A stretch of DNA of 64,000 bases from Pseudoalteromonas rhizosphaerae (lineage in GTDB: Bacteria > Pseudomonadota > Gammaproteobacteria > Enterobacterales > Alteromonadaceae), in NCBI RefSeq assembly GCF_902498845.1, contig NZ_CABVLM010000009.1, positions 62,001 to 126,000 of the forward strand. The letters are read 5' to 3'. Below are positions 19,648 to 26,385 of this stretch, piece by piece. The first letter of the stretch is position 1; each line of letters opens with the position of its first letter. The notes beneath the pieces were generated by a model. That model ran no database searches and was not told the DNA's origin. It worked only from the letters and a program-made list of their open reading frames with translations. Made by a program: the position numbers and the translations under genes.

Positions 19648-20583
19648 ATGAAAAGTATCGTGCTTTATGCACTAACCGTTTTAATTTGGGGCTCTACCTG
19701 GCTCGCAATCGAATTTCAACTTGGCGATATCGCCGTTGAAGTTTCACTATTTTATCGCTTTAGTTTGGCTGCAATTCTAATGTGGGTATGGGTGAATATT
19801 AAAAAATTACCGATGAATTATAGTCGTCGCGATCATGGCTTTTTCGTATTACTAGCACTGTGTAACTTTGGCCTTAATTACTTAGTACTTTACTGGGCAC
19901 AACATTATTTAACGTCAGCCATGGCATCAATCGCCTTTTCAATGTTGTTATTAATGAACATTGTAAATACCCGATTATTTTTTGGTAAACCCATCGCTAA
20001 ACGTATTTATACGGGTGCATTGATAGGGGTATTAGGCATCATCAGTCTGTTTTGGCCACAATTACAGCAGTTCGACTTGAGTAATGGGGCGTTGGTCGGT
20101 TTGCTACTTGCCTTAGCTGGCACCTTTGTGGCTTCATTAGGGAATATGGTCAGCGTGCGTAACTCTCAACAACGTATTGGCGTCATGCAGGGCAATGCAT
20201 GGGGCATGTTATACAGCGCTATTGGTTTATTTGTATATGTAATCATCAGCGGTGCCGATTTTAGCCTGTCGGCCCCAGCAAGCTACTGGTATTCATTAGT
20301 TTATTTATCGGTGTTTGGGACGGTTATTGCATTTGCATGTTACTTTGCACTACTAAAAAATATCGGCCCAGAACGTGCCAGCTATGTGATTGTGTTATTT
20401 CCATTAGTTGCAGTGACTTTAAGTACATTATTTGAAGGTTTTAGTTGGCAAGCCAATACGTTTATCGGCTTTAGTTTAGTACTGCTTGGTAATGCTATTG
20501 TACTGACTCCAACAAAAAGAATTAAAGCGTTTATTGAGTCTAATAAAGCATCATTTGCTAATAAACGCTCCATCCCCAGTTAG
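19648..20583 (+). CDS. EamA/DMT-family inner-membrane transporter
   Basis: 311 residues with ten predicted hydrophobic helices in two EamA repeats (about 3-135 and 145-285). The N-terminus VLIWGSTWLAIEFQLG is the typical first helix, and GPERASYVIVLFPLVAVTLSTLFEG is the typical second-repeat end. DMT carriers export amino acids or other small metabolites. The substrate cannot be read from sequence. The divergent MocR gene suggests an amino compound. Its own terminator lies just downstream. Confidence 0.9.
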   Translation: MKSIVLYALTVLIWGSTWLAIEFQLGDIAVEVSLFYRFSLAAILMWVWVNIKKLPMNYSRRDHGFFVLLALCNFGLNYLVLYWAQHYLTSAMASIAFSMLLLMNIVNTRLFFGKPIAKRIYTGALIGVLGIISLFWPQLQQFDLSNGALVGLLLALAGTFVASLGNMVSVRNSQQRIGVMQGNAWGMLYSAIGLFVYVIISGADFSLSAPASYWYSLVYLSVFGTVIAFACYFALLKNIGPERASYVIVLFPLVAVTLSTLFEGFSWQANTFIGFSLVLLGNAIVLTPTKRIKAFIESNKASFANKRSIPS

Positions 20584-20609
20584 AATGCGTATATACGCAA
20601 CTAACGCCA

Positions 20610-20640
20610 AAAGCGCCTACTTGTTAGGCGCTTTTTTATT
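20610..20640 (+). terminator. Rho-independent terminator of the EamA gene
   Basis: A 10-bp stem, AAAGCGCCTA / TAGGCGCTTT, closes a 5-nt loop and is followed by a T run. It lies 26 bases after the transporter stop codon and before the convergent lipid-kinase gene. Confidence 0.85.
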
Positions 20641-20660
20641 ACTAACATATTACTCGTCAT

Positions 20661-21515
20661 TTAACATTGCGGCATACAAAAACGCAACGCGAGCGGATGA
20701 ATAGTCACCACCGCTGGGGTAACGCCTACCAGCTCACCATCTGCTTCGATTGGTAAATCAGGCGTATTTATATAAGCAATTTCTAAGCGCTGGTAGTTGA
20801 GCTCTTTCATACCGTGGTGCTTACGTAGCAATAAGCGCACAAAACTGTAGAGGTTACCTAACAAACCACGCGTAGGCACGCGATAGCACTCTAAATAGCC
20901 ACTATTCAATTGTGCTTTTGGCGCTATCATCAACCCCCCACCAAAATAATGATGATTTGCAAATACAGTAATCAAATTACCATATTCGCATTGCTGCCCT
21001 GCAAAACTCCCAGCCAAGCGAGAAGGCTGATAAACGAATAAACACTTAAAGCCAGCTAAACTATAACTTAAAGCGGATAATGCAGGCTTGGTTTGCAATG
21101 CCTGTACTACATGCGCATCAAAGCCAACCCCCGCAATATTAATAAAGTAACGGCTATTTATTTGGCCAATATCGATTTTTACTTGATGCTCACTAAAAAT
21201 AGCATTACGCCAAGCTGAGTTTGAACAGCCAAAGCCGCGTGCAAAATCATTACCCGTCCCCTGAGGCAATAACGCCAACGAGCAACTCAATCCCATCAAT
21301 GCATTTACAGCCAAATGCAGGCTGCCATCACCACCGAGCACAACAACGCGCTTTTGTGACTGAGCCAAAACCGTTATTTTTTGGCAATCATTGGTAAAAT
21401 GTCCTGTGGTGTAAAAAACAGTGTAACTAATTTGACGTTTTTGACACTGCTCTAATAACCAAGTGCAATTTTTTTTATGTTTTTTTTGCGTACTTGGTTT
21501 AATAATTATTAGCAT
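20661..21515 (-). CDS. YegS/diacylglycerol-kinase-family lipid kinase
   Basis: 284 residues with the DAGK catalytic signatures: GGDGSLHLAVNAL (61-73) and LLPQGTGNDFARGFG (82-96). The N-terminal ATP-binding half is followed by the usual beta-sandwich C-terminal half, with IEADGELVG near the end. The family phosphorylates diacylglycerol, phosphatidylglycerol or sphingoid lipids at the membrane face. The lipid used here cannot be told. The N-terminus is Lys-rich (MLIIIKPSTQKKHKKN). Monocistronic and convergent with the EamA gene. Confidence 0.85.
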   Translation of the reverse strand: MLIIIKPSTQKKHKKNCTWLLEQCQKRQISYTVFYTTGHFTNDCQKITVLAQSQKRVVVLGGDGSLHLAVNALMGLSCSLALLPQGTGNDFARGFGCSNSAWRNAIFSEHQVKIDIGQINSRYFINIAGVGFDAHVVQALQTKPALSALSYSLAGFKCLFVYQPSRLAGSFAGQQCEYGNLITVFANHHYFGGGLMIAPKAQLNSGYLECYRVPTRGLLGNLYSFVRLLLRKHHGMKELNYQRLEIAYINTPDLPIEADGELVGVTPAVVTIHPLALRFCMPQC

Positions 21516-21838
21516 CTGGATACCAGCCTATTCAAAAGTAGGGAAATAGACATTTTCAAAAAATAAATTAATCTGAATAATTAGTCACTTTATTTATTAT
21601 CTAATGCATTAAAATATCAGTGTCAGTGTAATATTGCTTTTAAACAAGTGATTTAGGCGACTTCAAATTTCATAACCATGCATAATACTCAGTACGCACT
21701 ATCTGAATCATACCTTAATAAAAACAATTCGGATTAGTTATTTCTATCCGACCACCCTAATTTTTATCGTTTTATTTTTGTGCAAAAAAAGCTCAGAATA
21801 GCCGTGTTGTCAAAACAGACATAACCCGGAGCAAAGTA
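21516..21838. other. Gene-free stretch upstream of the 46-residue ORF
   Basis: 323 AT-rich bases with no convincing ORF. A weak hairpin, CGGATTAG / CTATCCG, with one bulged base lies at about 21729-21749. A promoter for the small downstream ORF is expected here, but no unambiguous -35/-10 pair stands out. Confidence 0.3.
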
Positions 21839-21979
21839 ATGAACCCAGTAAATACATTAAACGAAAATGCAGCTACCCATGTTGCAGTAAAACCGACCAA
21901 CCGCAAAGCAAAAATGCTTGCCAGACTTAACCGTTTCGGCAAAAAGCTAGCTCTTGGCGGCGCAGTTCAATACAAGTAA
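21839..21979 (+). CDS. Unannotated 46-residue basic peptide
   Basis: ATG at 21839 to TAA at 21977-21979, preceded by a good ribosome-binding site (CCGGAG, about 9 bases before the ATG). The peptide is MNPVNTLNEN, then AATHVAVKPT, NRKAKMLARL, NRFGKKLALG and GAVQYK. The N-terminal half is polar and uncharged. The C-terminal half is strongly basic and could form an amphipathic helix (about 21-40), ending in a Gly-Gly segment. It has no signal peptide or transmembrane helix. I do not recognise a family. A long-range hairpin lies just downstream (22006-22063). Codon use looks normal for the window. It could be a regulatory small protein or a membrane-active peptide, but no function should be assumed. 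Confidence 0.55.
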   Translation: MNPVNTLNENAATHVAVKPTNRKAKMLARLNRFGKKLALGGAVQYK

Positions 21980-22005
21980 TCACCCAACCATGATTACTTT
22001 AGCGG

Positions 22006-22063
22006 TGCAGCAAACACCCAACCACTAAATGAAACTACTTATTTAGCTCCCTCGTTTGCTGCA
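22006..22063 (+). other. Nested hairpin downstream of the 46-residue ORF
   Basis: A perfect 10-bp outer stem, TGCAGCAAAC (22006-22015) / GTTTGCTGCA (22054-22063), encloses an inner stem, CTAAAT (22024-22029) / ATTTAG (22041-22046). No proper T run follows, so it is not a classic terminator. It may protect or regulate the mRNA of the small ORF. Confidence 0.45.
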
Positions 22064-22190
22064 ACCCCTTCTTTAAACTCCCTAAAAACTCCTTTTTTAT
22101 AAAAAAACCTCTTTTTTAGAACAAAAAAACAGCAAACGATCTTTTTCCTATTTACACACCCCAATCACCTGCGTATTATTCTTTCCCAAC

Positions 22191-22281
22191 GGAGAGATGG
22201 CAGAGTGGTCGAATGCACCGGTCTTGAAAACCGGCAGGGGTTTATAGCCCCTCTAGGGTTCAAATCCCTATCTCTCCACCA
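22191..22281 (+). tRNA. serT: tRNA-Ser (anticodon UGA)
   Basis: 91 bases including the encoded CCA. The acceptor stem is GGAGAGA / TCTCTCC. The anticodon stem CCGGT / ACCGG holds the loop CTTGAAA with anticodon TGA. A long variable arm, as expected for a class II tRNA-Ser, and the T-arm AGGGTTCAAATCCCT follow. The base before CCA is A, where E. coli tRNA-Ser has G. Confidence 0.95.
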
Positions 22282-22332
22282 TTATTACGTTTTGGTGGTT
22301 CACTCGATTATCAAAATGACAATTTATGCGCC

Positions 22333-22425
22333 GGAGAGGTGGCCGAGTGGCCGAAGGCGCTCCCCTGCTAAGGGAGTATAGGGTTTGTAGCTCTATCGAG
22401 GGTTCGAATCCCTCCTTCTCCGCCA
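22333..22425 (+). tRNA. serV: tRNA-Ser (anticodon GCU)
   Basis: 93 bases including CCA. The acceptor stem GGAGAGG / CTTCTCC contains one G-T pair. The anticodon stem CTCCC / GGGAG holds loop CTGCTAA with anticodon GCT. It has a long variable arm, the T-arm GAGGGTTCGAATCCCTC and discriminator G. It lies 51 bases after the tRNA-Ser(UGA) gene and is probably co-transcribed with it. Confidence 0.95.
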
Positions 22426-22435
22426 TTTAATAACG

Positions 22436-22469
22436 AAAAAAGCCCCGCAATTTATTGTGGGGCTTTTTT
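22436..22469 (+). terminator. Terminator of the tRNA-Ser pair
   Basis: The stem AAAAAAGCCCCGCAA / TTGTGGGGCTTTTTT contains one G-T pair, has a TTTA loop and is followed by T. It starts 11 bases after the CCA end of tRNA-Ser(GCU). Confidence 0.9.
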
Positions 22470-22486
22470 TGTTGTTAAAAATGGCA

Positions 22487-22554
22487 GAAGGCGGGTGAGA
22501 ACCCTCGACCAGGGTTCGATAAAATGTCAGGAACATTTTAGGCCGCTGCAAGCG
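22487..22554. repeat. Three-hairpin structured repeat, copy 1
   Basis: It begins with a 23-base segment that is identical in copy 2 (22487-22509). Stem I is GAACCCT (22499-22505) / AGGGTTC (22511-22517). Stem II is TAAAATGT (22520-22527) / ACATTTTA (22533-22540), with loop CAGGA. Stem III is CGCT (22544-22547) / AGCG (22551-22554), with loop GCA. Stems II and III differ in sequence from copy 2 but pair perfectly in both. The 5' part, read on the minus strand, resembles a tRNA-Ser T-arm and acceptor end (CGAGGGTTC, then CCCGCCTTC). Confidence 0.7.
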
Positions 22555-22564
22555 TCGCGAAGCG

Positions 22565-22660
22565 ATTGGTTACATGGACGTAAGCAAGCCCATCCCCACG
22601 TTTGACACAAATTTCAGAATGAAAAGCCTATTGTTTTATGTCCGTAACCTTTACACCAAT
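22565..22660. repeat. Imperfect inverted repeat between the two structured copies
   Basis: ATTGGT (22565-22570) pairs with ACCAAT (22655-22660), and GGTTACATGGACGTAA on the left resembles the reverse complement (GGTTACGGACATAA) of the right arm. The arms bound a spacer of about 50 bases that holds no ORF. The two three-hairpin copies abut this segment on either side. Confidence 0.4.
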
Positions 22661-22733
22661 GAAGGCGGGTGAGAACCCTCGACTAGGGTTCGACCAAACT
22701 TTGTCTGGAACAAAGTTAAACGCACGCAGTGCG
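22661..22733. repeat. Three-hairpin structured repeat, copy 2
   Basis: The first 23 bases (22661-22683) are identical to copy 1. Stem I is GAACCCT / AGGGTTC. Stem II is AACTTTGT (22697-22704) / ACAAAGTT (22710-22717), with loop CTGGA. Stem III is CGCAC (22721-22725) / GTGCG (22729-22733), with loop GCA. Relative to copy 1, stems II and III show paired changes on both sides while the loops C(A/T)GGA and GCA are kept. Confidence 0.7.
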
Positions 22734-22885
22734 GCCAGAAAACTAAACTCTAGATCCCTTCCGCTAAGTTGTGTAATGTAATATCAAATAGAACACATAA
22801 GTCAGCTCTTAAACCAAATTCAAAAATCGTTCTGACTTTTCTTTTTAAAAACACCAAAATATTTTCTAAGGCTACAAGTTGAATA

Positions 22886-23047
22886 ATACCAATCGTGTTA
22901 AGTTACTGACCATTTATAGCGACAGATAAATGCAGTGATAACAAGGCGTAAATTTTGACATGTAGTTGTTCTACTTAAAAAAATTATAACGCAGTTAGCG
23001 CTTTATTTAGCTCGCTAGAATGGTTAAATATTTAAGTCGATTGGTAT
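22886..23047. mobile_element. MITE-like element with 10-bp terminal inverted repeats
   Basis: About 162 bases bounded by ATACCAATCG (22886-22895) and CGATTGGTAT (23038-23047). The interior (ACAAGGCGTAAATTTTGACATGTAGTTGTTCTAC..., then ACGCAGTTAGCGC) has the look of the short non-autonomous elements common in Alteromonadales intergenic DNA. It codes for nothing. It ends just before a membrane ORF whose natural start is missing. Confidence 0.7.
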
Positions 23048-23101
23048 AACAGTGAGGACAAAGAAAGTGGTATTTTATATGCAGTTTTTACAACTGTATT
23101 A

Positions 23102-23518
23102 TTGTACTTCCTTTTCAAAATCACTTTAATTTACACAATAGTTTCAGACCGACATGCTTCTTGTCTAAGCTCTCGCTGGGACAACATTGAAGTAGTTATT
23201 ACTCCTTTTTCAGCATTCTTAATTTTAGCAATGTTGAGTTGTATTTGGTTGTTCCTTAGTTGTTTAAAATATAAAAAGAAAGTAGGTAAAGCAGCCTATC
23301 TAGTATTTTTTTTCGCAGCGATATTCTATTATTTTTGGTTTAAAGGTTTTTACGGCTTTTGGTTACTAATGGAGTATGAGCAGGACAAAATAACCCTATC
23401 TCAATTTTTTAACAAAACTGGGGGCAATGAGTTATTTAAATTATATGATGGGCATCACGAAATTCAGATATTGTGCCAACCATATAATCACAATGCAGAT
23501 AAAAAACCGGATAACTAA
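23102..23518 (+). CDS. Hypothetical membrane protein, probably 5'-truncated by the MITE
   Basis: 138 residues from a TTG. Hydrophobic helices lie at about 1-15, 35-56 and 63-90, followed by a polar C-terminal domain (about 95-138). I do not recognise the family. No good ribosome-binding site precedes the TTG. The frame stays open upstream to a stop at 23033-23035, inside the right end of the MITE-like element. The extra codons (NSEDKESGILYAVF...) read like normal coding sequence. The simplest reading is that the insertion replaced the original start. It may be an inactive remnant. Confidence 0.45.
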   Translation: MYFLFKITLIYTIVSDRHASCLSSRWDNIEVVITPFSAFLILAMLSCIWLFLSCLKYKKKVGKAAYLVFFFAAIFYYFWFKGFYGFWLLMEYEQDKITLSQFFNKTGGNELFKLYDGHHEIQILCQPYNHNADKKPDN

Positions 23519-23671
23519 CTGTTACATCATAGTAATGCAATAGGTTGCTACCTATTAAATCAATACTTTAACCTAGCCTAGGTATTCTCTCGTAACGATT
23601 GGGTGAGCAGGTAAAAATTCATCGCAGATAAACGGCCTTGTATTGATACAAGCCTGTAGATTATTTTTTTG

Positions 23672-23713
23672 TTGTATGTTGTCGGGTTTCGCTGCGATCA
23701 AACTCACCTACAA
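23672..23713. repeat. Degenerate palindromic repeat
   Basis: TTGTATGTTGTCGGGTTT on the left and AAACTCACCTACAA on the right pair imperfectly around TCGCTGCGATC. The sequence resembles a decayed copy of a GTCGGGTTTCGCTGCG-type extragenic palindrome found in marine gammaproteobacteria (from memory, not searched). Confidence 0.35.
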
Positions 23714-23732
23714 TGCTTCTGCGTAAAACGGG

Positions 23733-23756
23733 TAAAGAGGCTAAACAGTCTCTTTA
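23733..23756. terminator. Putative terminator after the omega-amidase gene
   Basis: A 7-bp stem, TAAAGAG / CTCTTTA, with a 10-nt loop lies directly after the stop of the minus-strand gene ending at 23759. The following bases are only moderately T-rich, so it is a weak candidate. Confidence 0.4.
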
Positions 23757-23758
23757 TC

Positions 23759-24547
23759 TTAATAACCCAAACTAAACCCATCGGCATCTAAATGCGCTGG
23801 GAAACTTTGCTTAAAGAGCTCAAGCGGCTGTTTGTCCAAAGTGATAATAACAACATCATCTTTGTTATCAGTAGCGGCTGCTAACGTATCACCTTTAAAG
23901 TCATACACTGCCGTGCCGCCATTGTGCGCGACGCCATTAGCATCATCACCAATACGATTAACGCCAATCACATAACACTGGTTTTCCATCGCCCGCGCCA
24001 TTAGTAAGGTGTCCCATACTTTGCGCCTTGCAGCAGGCCAGTTGGCGACATTAACCATCACATCGTAGTCATTGCGATTGCGCTGAAAGACCGGAAAACG
24101 TAAGTCGTAACAAACTTGCGGTAGAATTCTAAAGCCATTAAGGGTGAACACTTCACGTTGCTGCCCTGCGGTTACAAAATCGCCCTCTTTGCCCAAACAA
24201 AATAAATGCCGTTTGTCGTAATATTTCACTTCGCCATTGGGCCATGCCCAATAAAAGCGATTAGCTTTTTTATCGCCTTGAGTTACCAATACCGAGCCTG
24301 CAATTACCGCATTGCTTGATTTTGCCGACGCGATCATCCAATCAAGCACTTTGCCTTGCTTTAACTGATGATCCGGCTCTGCGCAATCAAGGTTAATAGC
24401 AAAGCCGGTGGCAAAGGTTTCTGGCAATAAAATAAGCTCTACTGATTTATCTATATCAGCTATTTTATTGCCAAAGTGTGCCAAGTTGGCGTCTTTATCT
24501 AACCAATTAAGCGATGTTTGTATCAGTGCTATAGTTAAAGTTGACAT
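23759..24547 (-). CDS. yafV: Omega-amidase YafV (nitrilase superfamily)
   Basis: 262 residues with a carbon-nitrogen hydrolase fold and the complete triad Glu43 (LLPETFATG), Lys112 (YYDKRHLF) and Cys146 (LPQVCYDLRFP). It hydrolyses alpha-ketoglutaramate and related omega-amides. Glutamine-dependent transamination of 4-methylthio-2-oxobutyrate yields alpha-ketoglutaramate, so this enzyme pulls the last methionine-salvage step forward (known pairing in bacteria and plants). Its start overlaps the end of the aminotransferase gene by 13 bases, which indicates a translationally coupled pair. Confidence 0.92.
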   Translation of the reverse strand: MSTLTIALIQTSLNWLDKDANLAHFGNKIADIDKSVELILLPETFATGFAINLDCAEPDHQLKQGKVLDWMIASAKSSNAVIAGSVLVTQGDKKANRFYWAWPNGEVKYYDKRHLFCLGKEGDFVTAGQQREVFTLNGFRILPQVCYDLRFPVFQRNRNDYDVMVNVANWPAARRKVWDTLLMARAMENQCYVIGVNRIGDDANGVAHNGGTAVYDFKGDTLAAATDNKDDVVIITLDKQPLELFKQSFPAHLDADGFSLGY

Positions 24548-25677
24548 AAAATCTCCGCGGCTTGTAATAGCGTGGCGTCATTTTTGGCAAAGCATAAGCG
24601 AATAACTTTATCGTTGCTTGGTTGCTGATAAAACACGCTTAGTGGAATGGCTGCAACGCCTGCTTGTTCTACTAACCACTGGCAAAATTCTACGTCATTT
24701 AAATCCGATACATCGCTGTAATCAAGCAGTAAAAAGTAGGTGCCTTCACTTGGTAAAATGGTAAAGCGGCTATCTTTTAGTGCTTTACTAAGTACATCAC
24801 GCTTTTGTTGATAAAACTCACTGAGCTCATCCACATGCTCACCTTGCTGTTCTAACATATCGGCTAATGCATGTTGTGCCGGCGTAAAGCTTGAAAAAGT
24901 CACATATTGGTGAATTTTACGAAACTCGACCGCAAGTGCAGCGGGTGCGATGCAGTAACCCATTTTCCAGCCTGTGCTATGAAAAGTCTTGCCAAAGCTT
25001 GAGATCACAAAGCTGCGAGCAAACAATTCGTTATCACGCAGCACACTTAAATGCGGTTGCTGATCAAAAGTAATATGCTCATATACTTCATCACTTATCA
25101 GGTATAAGTCATGCTTAATTACTAAGGCTTTTAGAGCATTAATATCGTGCTGTTTTAACGTTTTACCACTTGGGTTATGTGGGGTGTTGATTATAATAGC
25201 CCGCGTTTTGCTATTGATAGCCGCAGCCACCGTTTGCCAGTCAATTGCATAACTCGGAGCATGCAGAGCAATATTGACTGACTTACCACCGGCCAATTCA
25301 ATCGCTGGCTGGTATGAATCATAAGCGGGGTCAAACACAATGACTTCATCACCTTCGCGCACCAGCGCCTGAATGGCAACAAACAAGGCCTCGGTCGCGC
25401 CAGAGGTTACCGTTACTTGCTGCGCGGCATCTATTTCAGCTGCATATTTTCGTTTTGCTAACTGGGCAATTTGTTGCTGCAGGCGCGGCACACCAGATGA
25501 AGGTGAATATTGATTAACTCCTTCAAGCACATAATGATTAAGCTGTTTTTTAAGTAGCTCAGGCGCATCAAACTCAGGAAACCCCTGCGATAAATTAATC
25601 GCTTCGAATTGATTTGCTAAAGCAGTCATTTGACTAAAAATACTGGTGCCTAAATTTGGCAATTTACTTTCAAACAC
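24535..25677 (-). CDS. ybdL: Methionine (glutamine-type) aminotransferase, YbdL-like
   Basis: 380 residues, class I aminotransferase. It has INLSQGFPEFDAP near the N-terminus, TSGATEALFVAIQAL, the NTPHNPSG motif, and the PLP lysine in SSFGKTFHSTGWKMGY. YbdL-type enzymes transaminate 4-methylthio-2-oxobutyrate to methionine, the final salvage step. It is divergent from mtnB across a region carrying MetJ-type boxes and is coupled to the omega-amidase gene, so the assignment rests on both family and context. Confidence 0.9.
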   Translation of the reverse strand: MFESKLPNLGTSIFSQMTALANQFEAINLSQGFPEFDAPELLKKQLNHYVLEGVNQYSPSSGVPRLQQQIAQLAKRKYAAEIDAAQQVTVTSGATEALFVAIQALVREGDEVIVFDPAYDSYQPAIELAGGKSVNIALHAPSYAIDWQTVAAAINSKTRAIIINTPHNPSGKTLKQHDINALKALVIKHDLYLISDEVYEHITFDQQPHLSVLRDNELFARSFVISSFGKTFHSTGWKMGYCIAPAALAVEFRKIHQYVTFSSFTPAQHALADMLEQQGEHVDELSEFYQQKRDVLSKALKDSRFTILPSEGTYFLLLDYSDVSDLNDVEFCQWLVEQAGVAAIPLSVFYQQPSNDKVIRLCFAKNDATLLQAAEILCQL

Positions 25678-25732
25678 TGGTTACCCTTAATGATGGTTTT
25701 GCGCCCAAAGCGATGCTATCATTGCTGTTAAC

Positions 25733-25748
25733 AGATGTATAGCCGTCT
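25733..25748. promoter_or_regulatory. Tandem MetJ-type boxes between ybdL and mtnB
   Basis: Two adjacent 8-mers, AGATGTAT and AGCCGTCT, match the MetJ consensus AGACGTCT at 6 of 8 and 7 of 8 positions. They lie 56 bases upstream of the aminotransferase start and 20 bases upstream of the mtnB ATG, so repression by MetJ with S-adenosylmethionine could control both directions. The overlap with an upstream in-frame ATG at 25735 argues against that codon as the mtnB start. Confidence 0.6.
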
Positions 25749-25767
25749 AAAAAAGTATGAGGAATGT

Positions 25768-26385
25768 ATGCATAACAATACCGCTATTTCAGAACTTATA
25801 GAAGCAGGAAAGTGGATCAGTCAACGTGGTTGGGTGCCAGCTACGGGTGGTAATTTTTCAGCGCGAACTAACACCGGTTTTGTGGTTACTGCCAGCGGTT
25901 TTGACAAAGGTCAATTAGGGTCGCATACCTTTATTGAACTGGATCATGTCGGTAATCGTAGCGCTAGCGCCGCCAAACCCTCAGCTGAAACCGAATTGCA
26001 TTTGTGCATGTATAAACTTATTCCTGCTGCTAATTATGTATTGCACACTCATTCGGTTGCTGCGACGGTATTATCTCGGGTTATTAAAGGTCACAGCCTA
26101 GACTTACACGGCTACGAAATGCAAAAGTCACTAACCGGCATTACTTCACATTTAGACACCTTGAGTATTCCAATCTTTGATAACGACCAAGATATTGATC
26201 GCTTGAGTTTATTAGTGAGCGATCACCACTTACACACGCCTATTGAGCACGGCGTGCTTATTCGCGGCCACGGTTTGTATGTAGTGGGTCGCACTATTGG
26301 TGAAGTACGCCGTCAATTAGAAGGCCTTGAGTTTTTATTTGCATGTGAGATAGAACGCTTAAAATTAGTAGGATTAGAATCATGA
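25768..26385 (+). CDS. mtnB: Methylthioribulose-1-phosphate dehydratase MtnB
   Basis: 205 residues from ATG 25768, a class II aldolase fold. ATGGNFSARTNTGFVVTASGFDKG and the zinc motif HTHSVAATVLS are present, with a third histidine in IRGHGLYVVG. It dehydrates 5-methylthioribulose-1-phosphate to the diketone used by MtnC. An in-frame ATG at 25735 would add eleven residues (MYSRLKKYEEC). That codon lies within the MetJ-type boxes and has no ribosome-binding site, whereas GAGGAA precedes 25768, which also gives the usual family length. The stop overlaps the mtnC start by four bases. Confidence 0.93.
   Translation: MHNNTAISELIEAGKWISQRGWVPATGGNFSARTNTGFVVTASGFDKGQLGSHTFIELDHVGNRSASAAKPSAETELHLCMYKLIPAANYVLHTHSVAATVLSRVIKGHSLDLHGYEMQKSLTGITSHLDTLSIPIFDNDQDIDRLSLLVSDHHLHTPIEHGVLIRGHGLYVVGRTIGEVRRQLEGLEFLFACEIERLKLVGLES

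Noticed and set aside
22191..22425. The tRNA-Ser pair as an integration site of a genomic island
   Set aside because: No integrase and no direct repeat of a tRNA 3' end at a distance were found. The tRNA-like fragments at 22487 and 22661 are in inverted orientation and too short for att sites.
22481..22520. A third, degenerate tRNA-Ser gene on the minus strand
   Set aside because: Only the T-arm and acceptor-like segment can be matched; there is no anticodon arm or D-arm, so it is treated as part of the repeat.
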